Positions 7,458-14,324 of a DNA stretch of 20,738 nt are shown piece after piece. Position 1 is the stretch's first letter. Each line of letters opens with the position of its first letter. The stretch is from positions 1-20,738 of IMG/VR virus record IMGVR_UViG_3300037011_000129, one strand, 5' to 3'. The translations under genes were made by a program, and so were the position numbers. The DNA comes from a virus. The notes under the pieces are model-generated. The model was not told the DNA's origin and ran no database searches. It saw only the letters and a list, made by a program, of their open reading frames with translations.

Positions 7458-8135
7458 CTTTCCTCTTCCTCCGAACAAACGCCCGAGGGTCGCAAGTATC
7501 CCCGCGCCCTTTTTCATGTCGTCCTCGTTGACGCCTTGGAGGGCATCCTTCTCGACGCCCTGCCAGCCGTCCTTCTCTGCATCGTCGAGAGCCTTGGAGA
7601 TGGCCTCGACGTATCCCGTCCGGGGATTCGCCGCCTGCTTCTCCCGCGTAGCGGCGATGTGGTCCAGATCGAGATCGTTGATGGTCCGAGCCAGTCCGCT
7701 CGGCGTCATCTCGACCGCCACGGAGTCGCGGTTCTTGAGGTTGAGCTTCCCGCCGATGGAAAGCTGACGTTTGCACTCGCCGCTCGCCACTTCCTTGAAC
7801 AGCTTGCGGGCCTGCGGGAACTCGCCATCGAGTTCGATGGTGGCGAAGAACTTGTTGATCTTCTTGCCATCCTTGCCCACGCTGGTCACGATCTCACCGT
7901 CCACGGTCTTCCCGAACTCGAACGTGGAACGGTGATTCTCCAAGAACGGAACGCCCTTCTTCGAGGCGGTCGCCATCTTGGTGAGCGCGGCGGTGCTCAT
8001 GCGATCACGCTGAAGGTCCAGCCCGTCGTCGCTGGCGACGGCACGGACGTACATCTTCCCGGTCTTCTCGTCCTGCCACGCCTTTTCGCAATCGGCGTCG
8101 AACTCGAACCGGACGGCAGAGAACTTATCGTTCAT
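6426..8135 (-). CDS. Prohead serine protease fused to scaffold (XkdF / S78-type)
   Basis: The product is 569 aa from ATG 8135, which overlaps the portal stop by 11 bases; G-rich sequence (GGGGGGAGCG) precedes it. In-frame GTG/TTG codons just upstream (to 8156) are possible starts without a better site. Residues 20-180 are a prohead-protease domain of the XkdF-like/S78 type: VASDDGLDLQRDRM (33-46), FLENHRSTFEFGKTVDG (64-80, probable catalytic H68), KRQLSIGG (122-129, probable nucleophile S126), and RTINDLDLDHIAATR (150-164, acidic partner D156 or D158). Residues 185-300 are a flexible linker rich in T, P, E. Residues 425-525 are helical with likely coiled coils (SLEKALGGLVEKQTEITKSF; NSELLQKSLEELGS), as in scaffolds. 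It should shape the procapsid and then cleave itself and the capsid arm. It ends with TAG. Confidence 0.85.
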   Translation of the reverse strand: MNDKFSAVRFEFDADCEKAWQDEKTGKMYVRAVASDDGLDLQRDRMSTAALTKMATASKKGVPFLENHRSTFEFGKTVDGEIVTSVGKDGKKINKFFATIELDGEFPQARKLFKEVASGECKRQLSIGGKLNLKNRDSVAVEMTPSGLARTINDLDLDHIAATREKQAANPRTGYVEAISKALDDAEKDGWQGVEKDALQGVNEDDMKKGAGILATLGRLFGGRGKMNKEGTPTEEETPTEMETTPRTPASTTTASPASAEKAVCPAATENKVAVKDCKPQPEKEVMKPEMKARNAGETGVADLVNDIAILLSKYNNPTPDAPLSSGSDEEKEIVNAAYNALWTTRHLLAKASGAALGAGEQMAVSMIAADAPFAPRDLSGASPKGAFSPDKATGDAAMAATAVTDSRRDIQVGGEIKSTTMTAKEALDLTMKKLREAGNLPQVGTNDNFGKSLTPESLEKALGGLVEKQTEITKSFIEVAIEKMAEEQARNSELLQKSLEELGSVTNDSNRRLADLEGRVVRVEKAGGVSQSGPRGTVDSTVKVPSKGRAGTWRGLFDKAAGEATAKY

Positions 8136-10020
8136 CGCTCCCCCCACGACCAACACTGGCTCCCATCATAACAAGACGGCGGGCATCCGCCATAAGTTCT
8201 GTTGCAATTCTGAAAGCACCTTCGGACATCCCTCGGGACCTGCTCTTTGAGGACAACTTGAGCCGGGGGTTTTCCTGCTTCCCGCGAGGTTCGTTGGTGA
8301 AAGCCGTAGGAGGCTCCTCGGGCATGAACGCATCTTCCGGAGCAGAAGGTTCTCCGCCCGCGCTCGGCTCCATCCCCGGCTCGCTCGGCGCACCTTCCTC
8401 GCCCGGCGCACCGCTCGGCATTTCCGGTTTCGGCATCGCCTGTTTTTCGTCGAGGGCGATGGCGAGTGCGAGCCCTGCGGTAAGTTCGGCCATCGCAACG
8501 GACAAAGGCTTGTCCGCGAAGTAAAAGTCCTTGGGGTAAGGGGGCTTCCCAATCTTCTCGCGCATTTCGTTCGGCGTCATAGCACCGAGCGAGGCGTAGA
8601 TTTGATCCATCCGCGCCATGTCGAGGGGATCGGTGAGCGTGAGACGGGCGAACCGGAACTGAACTCGGACTTGCTTCCGGTACTCCTCCATCTCCTCGCG
8701 GTCGTCCGGCGTCTTGGGGTCGTTCCCGAGGAGGGCGGACAGGAGATCGAACACAATGGTCTGGTTGATGATGTATTCCTTGGCGAGACGATCCGGCTCG
8801 AACTCCTGCTCGTTGGTGATCTCGCGGGACACCTGCGAGGATGCCTTGTTGACGTTCTCGGTGGAGAAGAATACCGGGGCCATGCCGAAGATTTCACGAA
8901 CCTCTTCGTCGTTGGCCGTCCGGTAGGTCTGGAAGCTGGCGTCTTCGGTCACGCCCACGGTGAGCGGCTTGAGTTCGATAGCCGTCTTGTTCTGCTGTTG
9001 AAAGCCGACCTTCGTGGGCTCGACCTGAATGACCATCACCCGATGAGCCTGATCTACGCCGCGAGCTTTCCCGCGAACGAAATCCTCGACCTGTTGCATC
9101 GAGTCCTGCGTGAGCCTTCCGCCGGAGACCAGAAGGGCCATGCGGGGCACGGCATCGTTCTCGAAGAAGTTGACGTTTCGGATCGCCGACTGGCGGTTCC
9201 CGGCGATGGCCGTCGAAGCCGGGACGTAGCGCGGAGCCCCGTAGTAGGAATTCGTGGGGTCGTAGATCATGAAGTGGAGAATTTCGGTCGCCCGACTCTC
9301 TGCGGAGAGGGCGTTCTTTCCTTCCGAGAACTCTCCCTTCACGGAGTCCATCCCGCGCTTGTCGCCGAACTCCTTGAAGTACCGCTTCTGGTTTCCGCGA
9401 ATCTGGACGAAGCCGTAAACCGTCTGCTTCCCGCTCTCGTCGCGCATGACCCGCTTCCGCATGGTGGTCGCGGGAACGTGGTAGAGGCGGATAATTTTTC
9501 CGGCGTTGTTCCGAACGACTTCGATGAAACCATTCCCCGTGGATTCCTCGTCGGTCTTCATCAGGTAGCAGAGTTCGGTGAACGGCATCTTCTCGTTGGG
9601 GTAGCTGAACAAAGAGCGGACGATCTCGGTCTGCTCCTCGATGGCTTTCTTTTCCTTGTCCTTGGTCTCCGGCGTGAGGGGGTGGATGGGTTCGATGTTC
9701 CATCCGAGGCCGACCGTATTCCGGGCGTAGGACCGGATGCACCGGGCAAGTCGAGTGTTGATCTTGGGCGTCTGCGCCCAAACGGAGGGGTTGTAGGTTG
9801 GGGCGACGAATTCTCCGGACGCCTGTTGCTCGAACTGGTCGAGTTGGCGAGACTTGGCCTCGCCCTCGTTGCTGTCGTCTTCCGATCCGCGCTTGGAGTT
9901 TGCGGCCTCTACGCGACCGCCGCCCAATAGCGCGACCTTGAGAATCTCGTCCATATCCTCTTTGGTGACACTCCCCTTGAGGAGCGTTTCTCTGACGGTT
10001 CCGTTGAACTCTTCGTTCAC
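8125..10020 (-). CDS. Portal protein
   Basis: The product is 631 aa, starting at GTG 10020, which overlaps the previous stop as GTGA; the frame is open further upstream but that lies inside the preceding gene. The core is a phage portal: TPKINTRLARCIRSYARNTV (84-103), YHVPATTMRKR (180-190), then DPTNSYYGAPRYVPASTAI (254-272), a hallmark of the PBSX/SPP1-like portal group, followed by NFFENDAVPRMALLVSGG (284-301), IFGMAPVFF (377-385) and MTPNEMREKIGKPPY (481-495). The last 100 residues are rich in P, G and E (about 528-590), then basic, probably disordered. The protein forms the dodecameric ring at one head vertex through which terminase pumps DNA and on which the connector docks. It is followed, with overlap, by the protease/scaffold gene, the usual order. 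Confidence 0.92.
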   Translation of the reverse strand: MNEEFNGTVRETLLKGSVTKEDMDEILKVALLGGGRVEAANSKRGSEDDSNEGEAKSRQLDQFEQQASGEFVAPTYNPSVWAQTPKINTRLARCIRSYARNTVGLGWNIEPIHPLTPETKDKEKKAIEEQTEIVRSLFSYPNEKMPFTELCYLMKTDEESTGNGFIEVVRNNAGKIIRLYHVPATTMRKRVMRDESGKQTVYGFVQIRGNQKRYFKEFGDKRGMDSVKGEFSEGKNALSAESRATEILHFMIYDPTNSYYGAPRYVPASTAIAGNRQSAIRNVNFFENDAVPRMALLVSGGRLTQDSMQQVEDFVRGKARGVDQAHRVMVIQVEPTKVGFQQQNKTAIELKPLTVGVTEDASFQTYRTANDEEVREIFGMAPVFFSTENVNKASSQVSREITNEQEFEPDRLAKEYIINQTIVFDLLSALLGNDPKTPDDREEMEEYRKQVRVQFRFARLTLTDPLDMARMDQIYASLGAMTPNEMREKIGKPPYPKDFYFADKPLSVAMAELTAGLALAIALDEKQAMPKPEMPSGAPGEEGAPSEPGMEPSAGGEPSAPEDAFMPEEPPTAFTNEPRGKQENPRLKLSSKSRSRGMSEGAFRIATELMADARRLVMMGASVGRGGSDER

Positions 10021-10367
10021 GGTACACCAATCTCGGCCCAAGTGATCGCAACGGAATGCTTCACGCCACCAGCGATTCCCGTCGTGCGAAAACGAATCCG
10101 TTGAGCGGGCACGAGGTCGATCTTCTCCGGGGAGCGCGAGTTGGGCCACGAGTAAACCTGCCCCGCGAACGCGGCCACCCTGTCGAGTTCGTACACTCGA
10201 TCCCCGTCAACGATTTCCACGAAAAGGGATACCGCGCCTGCGGCATCAGCCGACCACAGAATCGTCCTTGCGGAAAACGGATGGTAGCGTGCGCCCGCTT
10301 CCTTGGTGATGTTGACTCCCGTTTGGAAGTCTCGCTCAACCTGAAGAGTTCCTTCGCTTACGCCCAC
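10017..10367 (-). CDS. Small beta-rich virion-type protein upstream of portal
   Basis: The product is 116 aa, starting at GTG 10367; an in-frame TAG four codons upstream at 10380 limits the choice, and GGATGGGA lies about 6 bases before. An ATG at 10378 is in another frame and stops after six codons. Predicted strands dominate: GTLQVERDFQTGVNITKEAG, ARTILWSADAAGAVSLFVEI, YELDRVAAFAGQVYSW, IDLVPAQRIRFRTTGI, HSVAITWAEIGV. No membrane segment or catalytic motif is seen. It is the first gene after the 79-base gap and is joined to the portal by a GTGA overlap. A decoration or tail-side beta-sandwich protein is possible; I do not recognise the family. Confidence 0.65.
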   Translation of the reverse strand: MGVSEGTLQVERDFQTGVNITKEAGARYHPFSARTILWSADAAGAVSLFVEIVDGDRVYELDRVAAFAGQVYSWPNSRSPEKIDLVPAQRIRFRTTGIAGGVKHSVAITWAEIGVP

Positions 10368-10404
10368 AGGTGTCCCATCCTATCTATCCGTGTCCGCAAA
10401 TTCA

Positions 10405-10433
10405 ACTTTACGTTGTTTTTTCCTTTTTGTCCA
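10405..10433 (-). promoter_or_regulatory. Possible sigma70-like promoter before portal genes
   Basis: The 79-base gap 10368-10446 is one of the largest gaps in the window and is AT-rich compared with its flanks. On the minus strand it contains TGGACA (10433-10428), a 17-base spacer made mostly of A, and TAAAGT (10410-10405). This matches the sigma70 consensus at 5 of 6 and 4 of 6 bases. It would start transcription of the portal, protease, capsid group about 30 bases before the GTG at 10367. It is a consensus match only. Confidence 0.4.
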
Positions 10434-10446
10434 GTCACAACCAACA

Positions 10447-10974
10447 TCACGGAATCGTTATCGGAACAGGGGAGCAAGTCTCCGAGAAATCGAGAGCGGG
10501 TTCCACGAAGAAAGTGGCGATCTCAGTTCGGAAATCGTCCACGAATGTCGGAAGGACGATGTGCGCCTGAACTCGCCACTGACCCAACTGATCCAAGTCG
10601 CCCACCACGGTCTTGTACCGAAGTCTCCCGTCAGTCCCATCTGTCACGAAATCCGCGTTCTTGACCTTGGCACCGCTGAGAGGTCGTCCGAAGATTATCT
10701 GCTTGGTCGGCGCACTGCTCAGATCGACGATGACGCCGCTCTTGTCCAGAACGACGATCTCGAACACAACCCCGATGTCGCCGAACCTGACCGATCCGAG
10801 ATTCGCCACAACTGCCCCCGGACTAATGCCTCGATGCAATCTGGCCTCGATGCGCGGCGCGATCTTCAAGACCAGCAGAAACCCGTCAGAGGCGGGAATG
10901 CACGATGACGGGATGTTGGGGAGAACCAGCGGTTGCCCAAAGGGGCCGCAGGCACCGTCACAACATCCCGTCAT
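10447..10974 (-). CDS. BppU N-terminal-like (baseplate upper protein) domain protein
   Basis: The product is 175 aa from ATG 10974, with GAGG five bases upstream. Residues 1-30 hold CCDGAC and a further Cys (C4, C5, C9, C25). From about residue 60 the pattern is that of the BppU N-terminal domain of lactococcal and related phages: VRFGDIGVVFEIVVLDKSG (62-80), VIVDLSSAPTKQIIF (81-95), NADFVTDGTDGRLRYKTVVG (105-124), DLDQLGQWRVQAHIV (125-139). That domain is a small beta-sandwich that anchors receptor-binding proteins to baseplates. Here there is no long receptor-binding tail and the gene sits just before the portal genes rather than in a tail cluster, so the fold may serve as a head-decoration or fibre-attachment protein. 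Confidence 0.6.
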   Translation of the reverse strand: MTGCCDGACGPFGQPLVLPNIPSSCIPASDGFLLVLKIAPRIEARLHRGISPGAVVANLGSVRFGDIGVVFEIVVLDKSGVIVDLSSAPTKQIIFGRPLSGAKVKNADFVTDGTDGRLRYKTVVGDLDQLGQWRVQAHIVLPTFVDDFRTEIATFFVEPALDFSETCSPVPITIP

Positions 10975-10984
10975 CTGGACCTCG

Positions 10985-11227
10985 TTAGACGTTCACCAAC
11001 GAGTCGATGACCTGCACCCGGCGCGGCAAGGCCGCCACCGCCGTCTGGAGAGCACCGAAGTTCGCCGCCGCGATGATCGCGGCACGGAGTTCCTGACGTT
11101 CTTCGATGAGAGCCATGAGCACGTCACGCAGGTCCCAGATGTCCGAGTTCCCACGGCCCGTCTCGGGACGAATGAAGACGGTCTGCCCGTCTCCAACAAC
11201 TTTCGGATCGCCACCACCCATCGGCAT
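10985..11227 (-). CDS. Small helical hypothetical protein
   Basis: The product is 80 aa from ATG 11227, with AGGAG seven bases upstream, so the start is well supported. It begins with a glycine-rich loop (MPMGGGDPKVVGDGQ), a short strand (TVFIRP) and then a long amphipathic helix (DLRDVLMALIEERQELRAAI, about 32-51) followed by an alanine-rich helix. No Cys, His cluster or membrane segment is seen. It may form an oligomer through the helix. It lies between the HAD phosphatase gene and the BppU-like gene, with short gaps, in one operon. I do not recognise it. Confidence 0.6.
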   Translation of the reverse strand: MPMGGGDPKVVGDGQTVFIRPETGRGNSDIWDLRDVLMALIEERQELRAAIIAAANFGALQTAVAALPRRVQVIDSLVNV

Positions 11228-11241
11228 AGTTCACTCCTTAA

Positions 11242-11871
11242 TCAAGCGGCCTCGGCCCACAAATACGTCCCTTGGAGGCCCAACAGGGCCTTGAGAAAAT
11301 CTCGTCCTTCGTCGGGCCGGACAATTCTATCATCCAGTTCGACACCGTTCTTGAGAATGTCGCCGACAATCGAACTCTTCGAGCCCATCCGCTCAACCAC
11401 GAGACCATTCTCGAAATCGAAAATGGCAATGGGGGCGACTTTCCCTTCGCGGTCGGCAACCATGAGCTTGACGGAAGATTTGGTCTCCCCGTCTATCTTC
11501 CACATCGAGCGGCGGCGGTCGAGTTCGGCGATGGTCTTCTGCCAGTCCCCGTCGAAGGCAACGGCCTTGTCGTCCACGGTTGCGTTGAAGAAAATCTTGC
11601 GCGAGTAGTCCTTGGCGTCAGTATCGGGGTCCTCGTTGATATGATCGAAGGGGATTCCGTGACGCTCCAGAAGATTCCGGGTCTGGGCAAGATCGGAACG
11701 GTGAGTCCAGATGATGATCTTCCATCCGGTACTCTTGAGGTAGATCAGAGCCTCCTTCGCGCCGGGAATGAGATTCTCATTCTCGTCCACGAGAGTCAGG
11801 TCGCAGTCAACCCCGATGACAGGGGCTTCTGCGCCCTGCTTTTCTACCACAACTCGCCGAGTTTTTCCCAT
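11242..11871 (-). CDS. HAD-superfamily phosphatase with C-terminal extension
   Basis: The product is 209 aa. ATG at 11871 lies inside the last 28 bases of the kinase-like gene, so the two are probably translated together; the ribosome site (GAGGGT) is close to ATG and weak. Residues 18-110 carry all HAD motifs: motif I GVDCDLTLVD (20-29; nucleophile D22, D24, T26), motif II IIIWTHRSD (52-60; T56), motif III K92, and motif IV VDDKAVAFDGDW (99-110; D100, D101). There is no large cap, so it should act on an exposed or macromolecular phosphate; this compact 'DDKAV.FDGDW' type is common in phages and bacteria. Residues 125-209 form an extra beta-rich domain ending RDFLKALLGLQGTYLWA. Pairing with a kinase-fold gene suggests linked phosphate chemistry; the substrate is unknown. 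Confidence 0.8.
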   Translation of the reverse strand: MGKTRRVVVEKQGAEAPVIGVDCDLTLVDENENLIPGAKEALIYLKSTGWKIIIWTHRSDLAQTRNLLERHGIPFDHINEDPDTDAKDYSRKIFFNATVDDKAVAFDGDWQKTIAELDRRRSMWKIDGETKSSVKLMVADREGKVAPIAIFDFENGLVVERMGSKSSIVGDILKNGVELDDRIVRPDEGRDFLKALLGLQGTYLWAEAA

Positions 11872-12746
11872 ACCCTCAGACCTTTGAGTTGCCGGATTCT
11901 TGAAATGACTCCGGCCTCTTCGTCGTTCTGGAAATTCCTCCCCCAGAGGAGGTCTTTCACTGCGGCCTCGTCGATGCTCTGGATTTCACCCAGTACGGAG
12001 GGGTGAATGGGAGTCCCTTTGAGATGCTTTCCTGCGCTCGTTCGGAACCACTTCCGGTTGTCGCCCTTCACGAAGGAGTACCCGTTGTCGATGGCGTAGA
12101 CGCGGCGTTCCGCATCCATGATCCAGTTGTTCGAGTGGCGGTCGATCTCGCCCCGGATGAAATCGAAGGCCGCGAGTCTGTGGAGCCAAGGATTCTTCTT
12201 GTCCTTGCGGTAGTCGTATCCCCGGTCGATCCACTGCCACGCGGTCGGCTGGTCGGCCCACGCCTGTAGGCTCCCGTAGCCGATGACGGCGATCTCCCTT
12301 CCGATGGTGGGGGGAGTGAGATCGAACCCGATAAGCTGGTCGAGTTCGTAGGACAACATCTCGCGTTCCGGCCCGGTGATCTTGGTGTCCACGCTCTCGC
12401 AGTACCGCTTGTTCTCAAACTGGAAGTGGACAGTCTTGAGAACAGCCTTCAGCGTGGTCATGATTCCGGACTCGATGCCGTCCTTGAACGTGACCTTGAA
12501 CGGACGGTGGATTCCCTGTCCGATGGATGCAACTTCGGACTCCTCGGAATCCATAAGAGCCCGGCACATGAGATCGCGGGTCTCGGAATCCCCGTGCTTG
12601 CGAGAGAGCGGAGTCCAATCCCCCTCGGCCCCTCGCATCATGTCGAGAAGGCCGAGTGAGAGTTCGGCGGACCCCTTTTCCGGGTGTTCCTCCGGACGGA
12701 GGCCGGAAAAGAGTCTCGCCGCTAGGACGGACTCTCTGGTTTGCAT
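11844..12746 (-). CDS. PI3/PI4-kinase / Fam20C / HipA-like kinase-fold protein
   Basis: The product is 300 aa. ATG at 12746 is chosen because the upstream gene stops 10 bases before and GGGCGG precedes it; the longer open frame lies within that gene. Residues 80-225 show the compact kinase fold shared by PI4K-like, Fam20C-like and HipA-like proteins: FKVTFKDGIESGIMTTLKAV (83-102), EREMLSYELDQLIGFDLTPP (127-146), IGYGSLQAW (155-163), then the catalytic loop FDFIRGEIDRHSNNW (194-208; D202, N206 or N207) and metal-binding VYAIDNGYSF (216-225; D220). The pattern 'E..aY.LD.l.G...vPpT...GSlQ.w...DRH..N...iD.G.sF' is characteristic. The C-terminal 75 residues are helical. It overlaps the HAD phosphatase gene. 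Substrate (protein, lipid or small molecule) is unknown; a kinase inside a structural operon is unusual. Confidence 0.75.
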   Translation of the reverse strand: MQTRESVLAARLFSGLRPEEHPEKGSAELSLGLLDMMRGAEGDWTPLSRKHGDSETRDLMCRALMDSEESEVASIGQGIHRPFKVTFKDGIESGIMTTLKAVLKTVHFQFENKRYCESVDTKITGPEREMLSYELDQLIGFDLTPPTIGREIAVIGYGSLQAWADQPTAWQWIDRGYDYRKDKKNPWLHRLAAFDFIRGEIDRHSNNWIMDAERRVYAIDNGYSFVKGDNRKWFRTSAGKHLKGTPIHPSVLGEIQSIDEAAVKDLLWGRNFQNDEEAGVISRIRQLKGLRVWEKLGELW

Positions 12747-12756
12747 CCGCCCTTTT

Positions 12757-13116
12757 CTAGTCGCCGATGGCGAGGAACCGAATGCGCTGGGACACGCCCT
12801 GCGCTTCGATTTCGAGATCGAGGACTCCGCTCGGCGTCGAGGCCATTTGCACGAGCATGGTCTTGTACGACTTGACGCCGAACGCGCCACCGTCGAACTT
12901 GAGCCTTGCGCCGTCGCCGTCCGCGAGGAGCAGAGCCCACAGGGGGTCCGCGATGGACGCGACGAGGGGCGCGAGATCGACGCTCAGAGGCCCCGGCCCG
13001 AACGTATCGTCGAGCAGAGCCTTGGCGTTCGCGTTGAGGCCCGTGAGGGCGCGACTCAGGGAGATGCCGTCCGAGGTCGAGAGGCCCGCCGTTGCGTTGA
13101 ACGTGAAGTTCGCCAT
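12757..13116 (-). CDS. Hypothetical virion-type protein
   Basis: The product is 119 aa from ATG 13116, preceded by AGGAGG at 8 bases, suggesting high expression. The N-terminus is a strand (MANFTFNATAGLSTSDGISL), followed by helices with small residues (LTGLNANAKALLDDTFGPGP) and VDLAPLVASIADPLWALLL (about 46-64). The second half is beta-rich: ARLKFDGGAFGVKSYKTMLV, VLDLEIEAQGVSQRIRFLAI. No Cys or His and no signal peptide. The strong ribosome site, compact size and place in the virion operon suggest an abundant structural protein such as a head-decoration or fibre protein. The family is not recognised. It ends at TAG, 10 bases before the kinase-like gene. Confidence 0.68.
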   Translation of the reverse strand: MANFTFNATAGLSTSDGISLSRALTGLNANAKALLDDTFGPGPLSVDLAPLVASIADPLWALLLADGDGARLKFDGGAFGVKSYKTMLVQMASTPSGVLDLEIEAQGVSQRIRFLAIGD

Positions 13117-13134
13117 TGGAAAATCCTCCTCTGT

Positions 13135-13728
13135 CTATGTCTTACTGGTCGGAACCCACGAATGGGTATGTCCGTCCGCTTCGGCGGTCGTACCCATGAC
13201 ATTGATGTTGTGGTCGTGACCGTTCACCATGTCGGTCTTCCCGCGAATGACCTGACCGTTCTTGTCGGCGATGACAACGAGGCGATGCTTGTGGCTCGGG
13301 GACCTGATCCCCTCCTCTTGCGTCGTGATTGCCTCGAATCGCTTCTCGCCGAACTCCGGTCGAGACTGCCAATGCCACGCGCCCTGCTCATCGACTTGAA
13401 CGGGGCCGGGGTTGGAGGTCACTGCCCCCGAAATATCCTTGAGGGTGAACTGGTCACACGCACCCATCGCTGACATGGCGAGCTTCCACGCGCCGCACCA
13501 TCCCGCGAGTTCTCCACTGGCTTCCTTCGCGTCCTGCGCCTTGAAGTGCTTGCAGTTCGCGCAGGCTTTCGCCATCCCCACCGGGGAGCCGCCCGGAAGA
13601 CACTTCTTGAAGTACGCATTTCCATCAACGACCGACACGAGTTCCCAACCCTCTTCACCCATCTGCTTCAGGAGATTGGGCTCGTTGGCGAGAAACTCCG
13701 CCTTCCGGACTTCGTGCGCGAACTTCAT
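13135..13728 (-). CDS. DUF4177-like / Cys4 / Gly-His-x-His protein
   Basis: The product is 197 aa from ATG 13728 with GGAAGG just upstream. Three parts are visible. Residues 1-42 resemble the small DUF4177/DUF1737 fold (LLKQMGEEGWELVSVV, 19-34, then AYFKK). Residues 56-94 have four cysteines, CANCKHF (C56, C59), AGWCGAW (C78) and ACDQF (C91), spaced like a high-potential iron-sulfur protein or a small zinc knuckle. Residues 140-197 carry HxH motifs: SHKHR (146, 148), NGHDH (171, 173) and DGHTH (187, 189) on predicted strands. The same Gly-His-x-His element recurs in the 310-aa protein at 16141-17073. Metal binding is likely by inspection, unproved. The mix suggests a metal-stabilised virion protein. 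Confidence 0.68.
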   Translation of the reverse strand: MKFAHEVRKAEFLANEPNLLKQMGEEGWELVSVVDGNAYFKKCLPGGSPVGMAKACANCKHFKAQDAKEASGELAGWCGAWKLAMSAMGACDQFTLKDISGAVTSNPGPVQVDEQGAWHWQSRPEFGEKRFEAITTQEEGIRSPSHKHRLVVIADKNGQVIRGKTDMVNGHDHNINVMGTTAEADGHTHSWVPTSKT

Positions 13729-13747
13729 CTAGTTCCTTCCCTTTGGC

Positions 13748-14305
13748 CTAGTAGACCTTCGGAGCCGGGGCCGGGAGCGATCCCGGCTTTCCCGCCTGAC
13801 TGGTCACCTGCGTCGAGGCTTCCGGAGACGCATCCTTCGGGTGCGCCCACGCACGGAACTGGCCGGGGGCGAGACGCACCTGCCCTCCCATCCGAGCGAG
13901 AGAGGACACGACCGCCGGGCCGTGAGTGGCGAGACCCGTCTGGGCGGCGACGATCCTCGGGATCATGTCCGCGTTTCCGCGACGGGCGAACGCGCCCATC
14001 TCGTCGGCCTCTGCGGGGGGAACGCCCTGCGTTCCCGATCCGGGGATGTTCGACGCCACGGACGGTTGCTTGTCCGGATCGGTCGCCATCTTCTCGACGC
14101 CGGAACGGGCGAAGTCCGCGAGAGACTTCTTGGCAGGGGCTTCGGAGGAGGCGTCCGAAGAAGTGGGAGTCGTCGGAGACTCCGACTCATCCGCGCTCTC
14201 CCACGGCTTCCCGCCCTTGGCCTTCTCGATGCCACGAGCCACGTTGGACTTGGAAATGTTTCCACCACCCTGCCCGCTACGGGCGTGCCCTGCGAGTCCG
14301 CTCAT
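13748..14305 (-). CDS. Ala/Pro/Ser-rich hypothetical protein
   Basis: The product is 185 aa. The start ATG at 14305 is set by AGGAGG eight bases upstream; the frame is open to 14452 but that part lies in the previous gene. The N-terminus is glycine-rich (GHARSGQGGGN), followed by a basic helix (NVARGIEKAKGGKPW), an acidic and Ser/Thr/Pro-rich linker (about 43-60), helices (KKSLADFARSGVEKM) and ALA/GLY-rich segments (EMGAFARRGNADMI, AAQTGLATHGPAVVSSLARM). It ends in a Pro/Ala tail (GSLPAPAPKVY). It is probably mostly flexible and may be a structural, scaffold or ejected protein. The gene ends with TAG, 19 bases before the next ATG. Confidence 0.62.
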   Translation of the reverse strand: MSGLAGHARSGQGGGNISKSNVARGIEKAKGGKPWESADESESPTTPTSSDASSEAPAKKSLADFARSGVEKMATDPDKQPSVASNIPGSGTQGVPPAEADEMGAFARRGNADMIPRIVAAQTGLATHGPAVVSSLARMGGQVRLAPGQFRAWAHPKDASPEASTQVTSQAGKPGSLPAPAPKVY

Positions 14306-14324
14306 GTTCCGATCCTCCTGAAAA

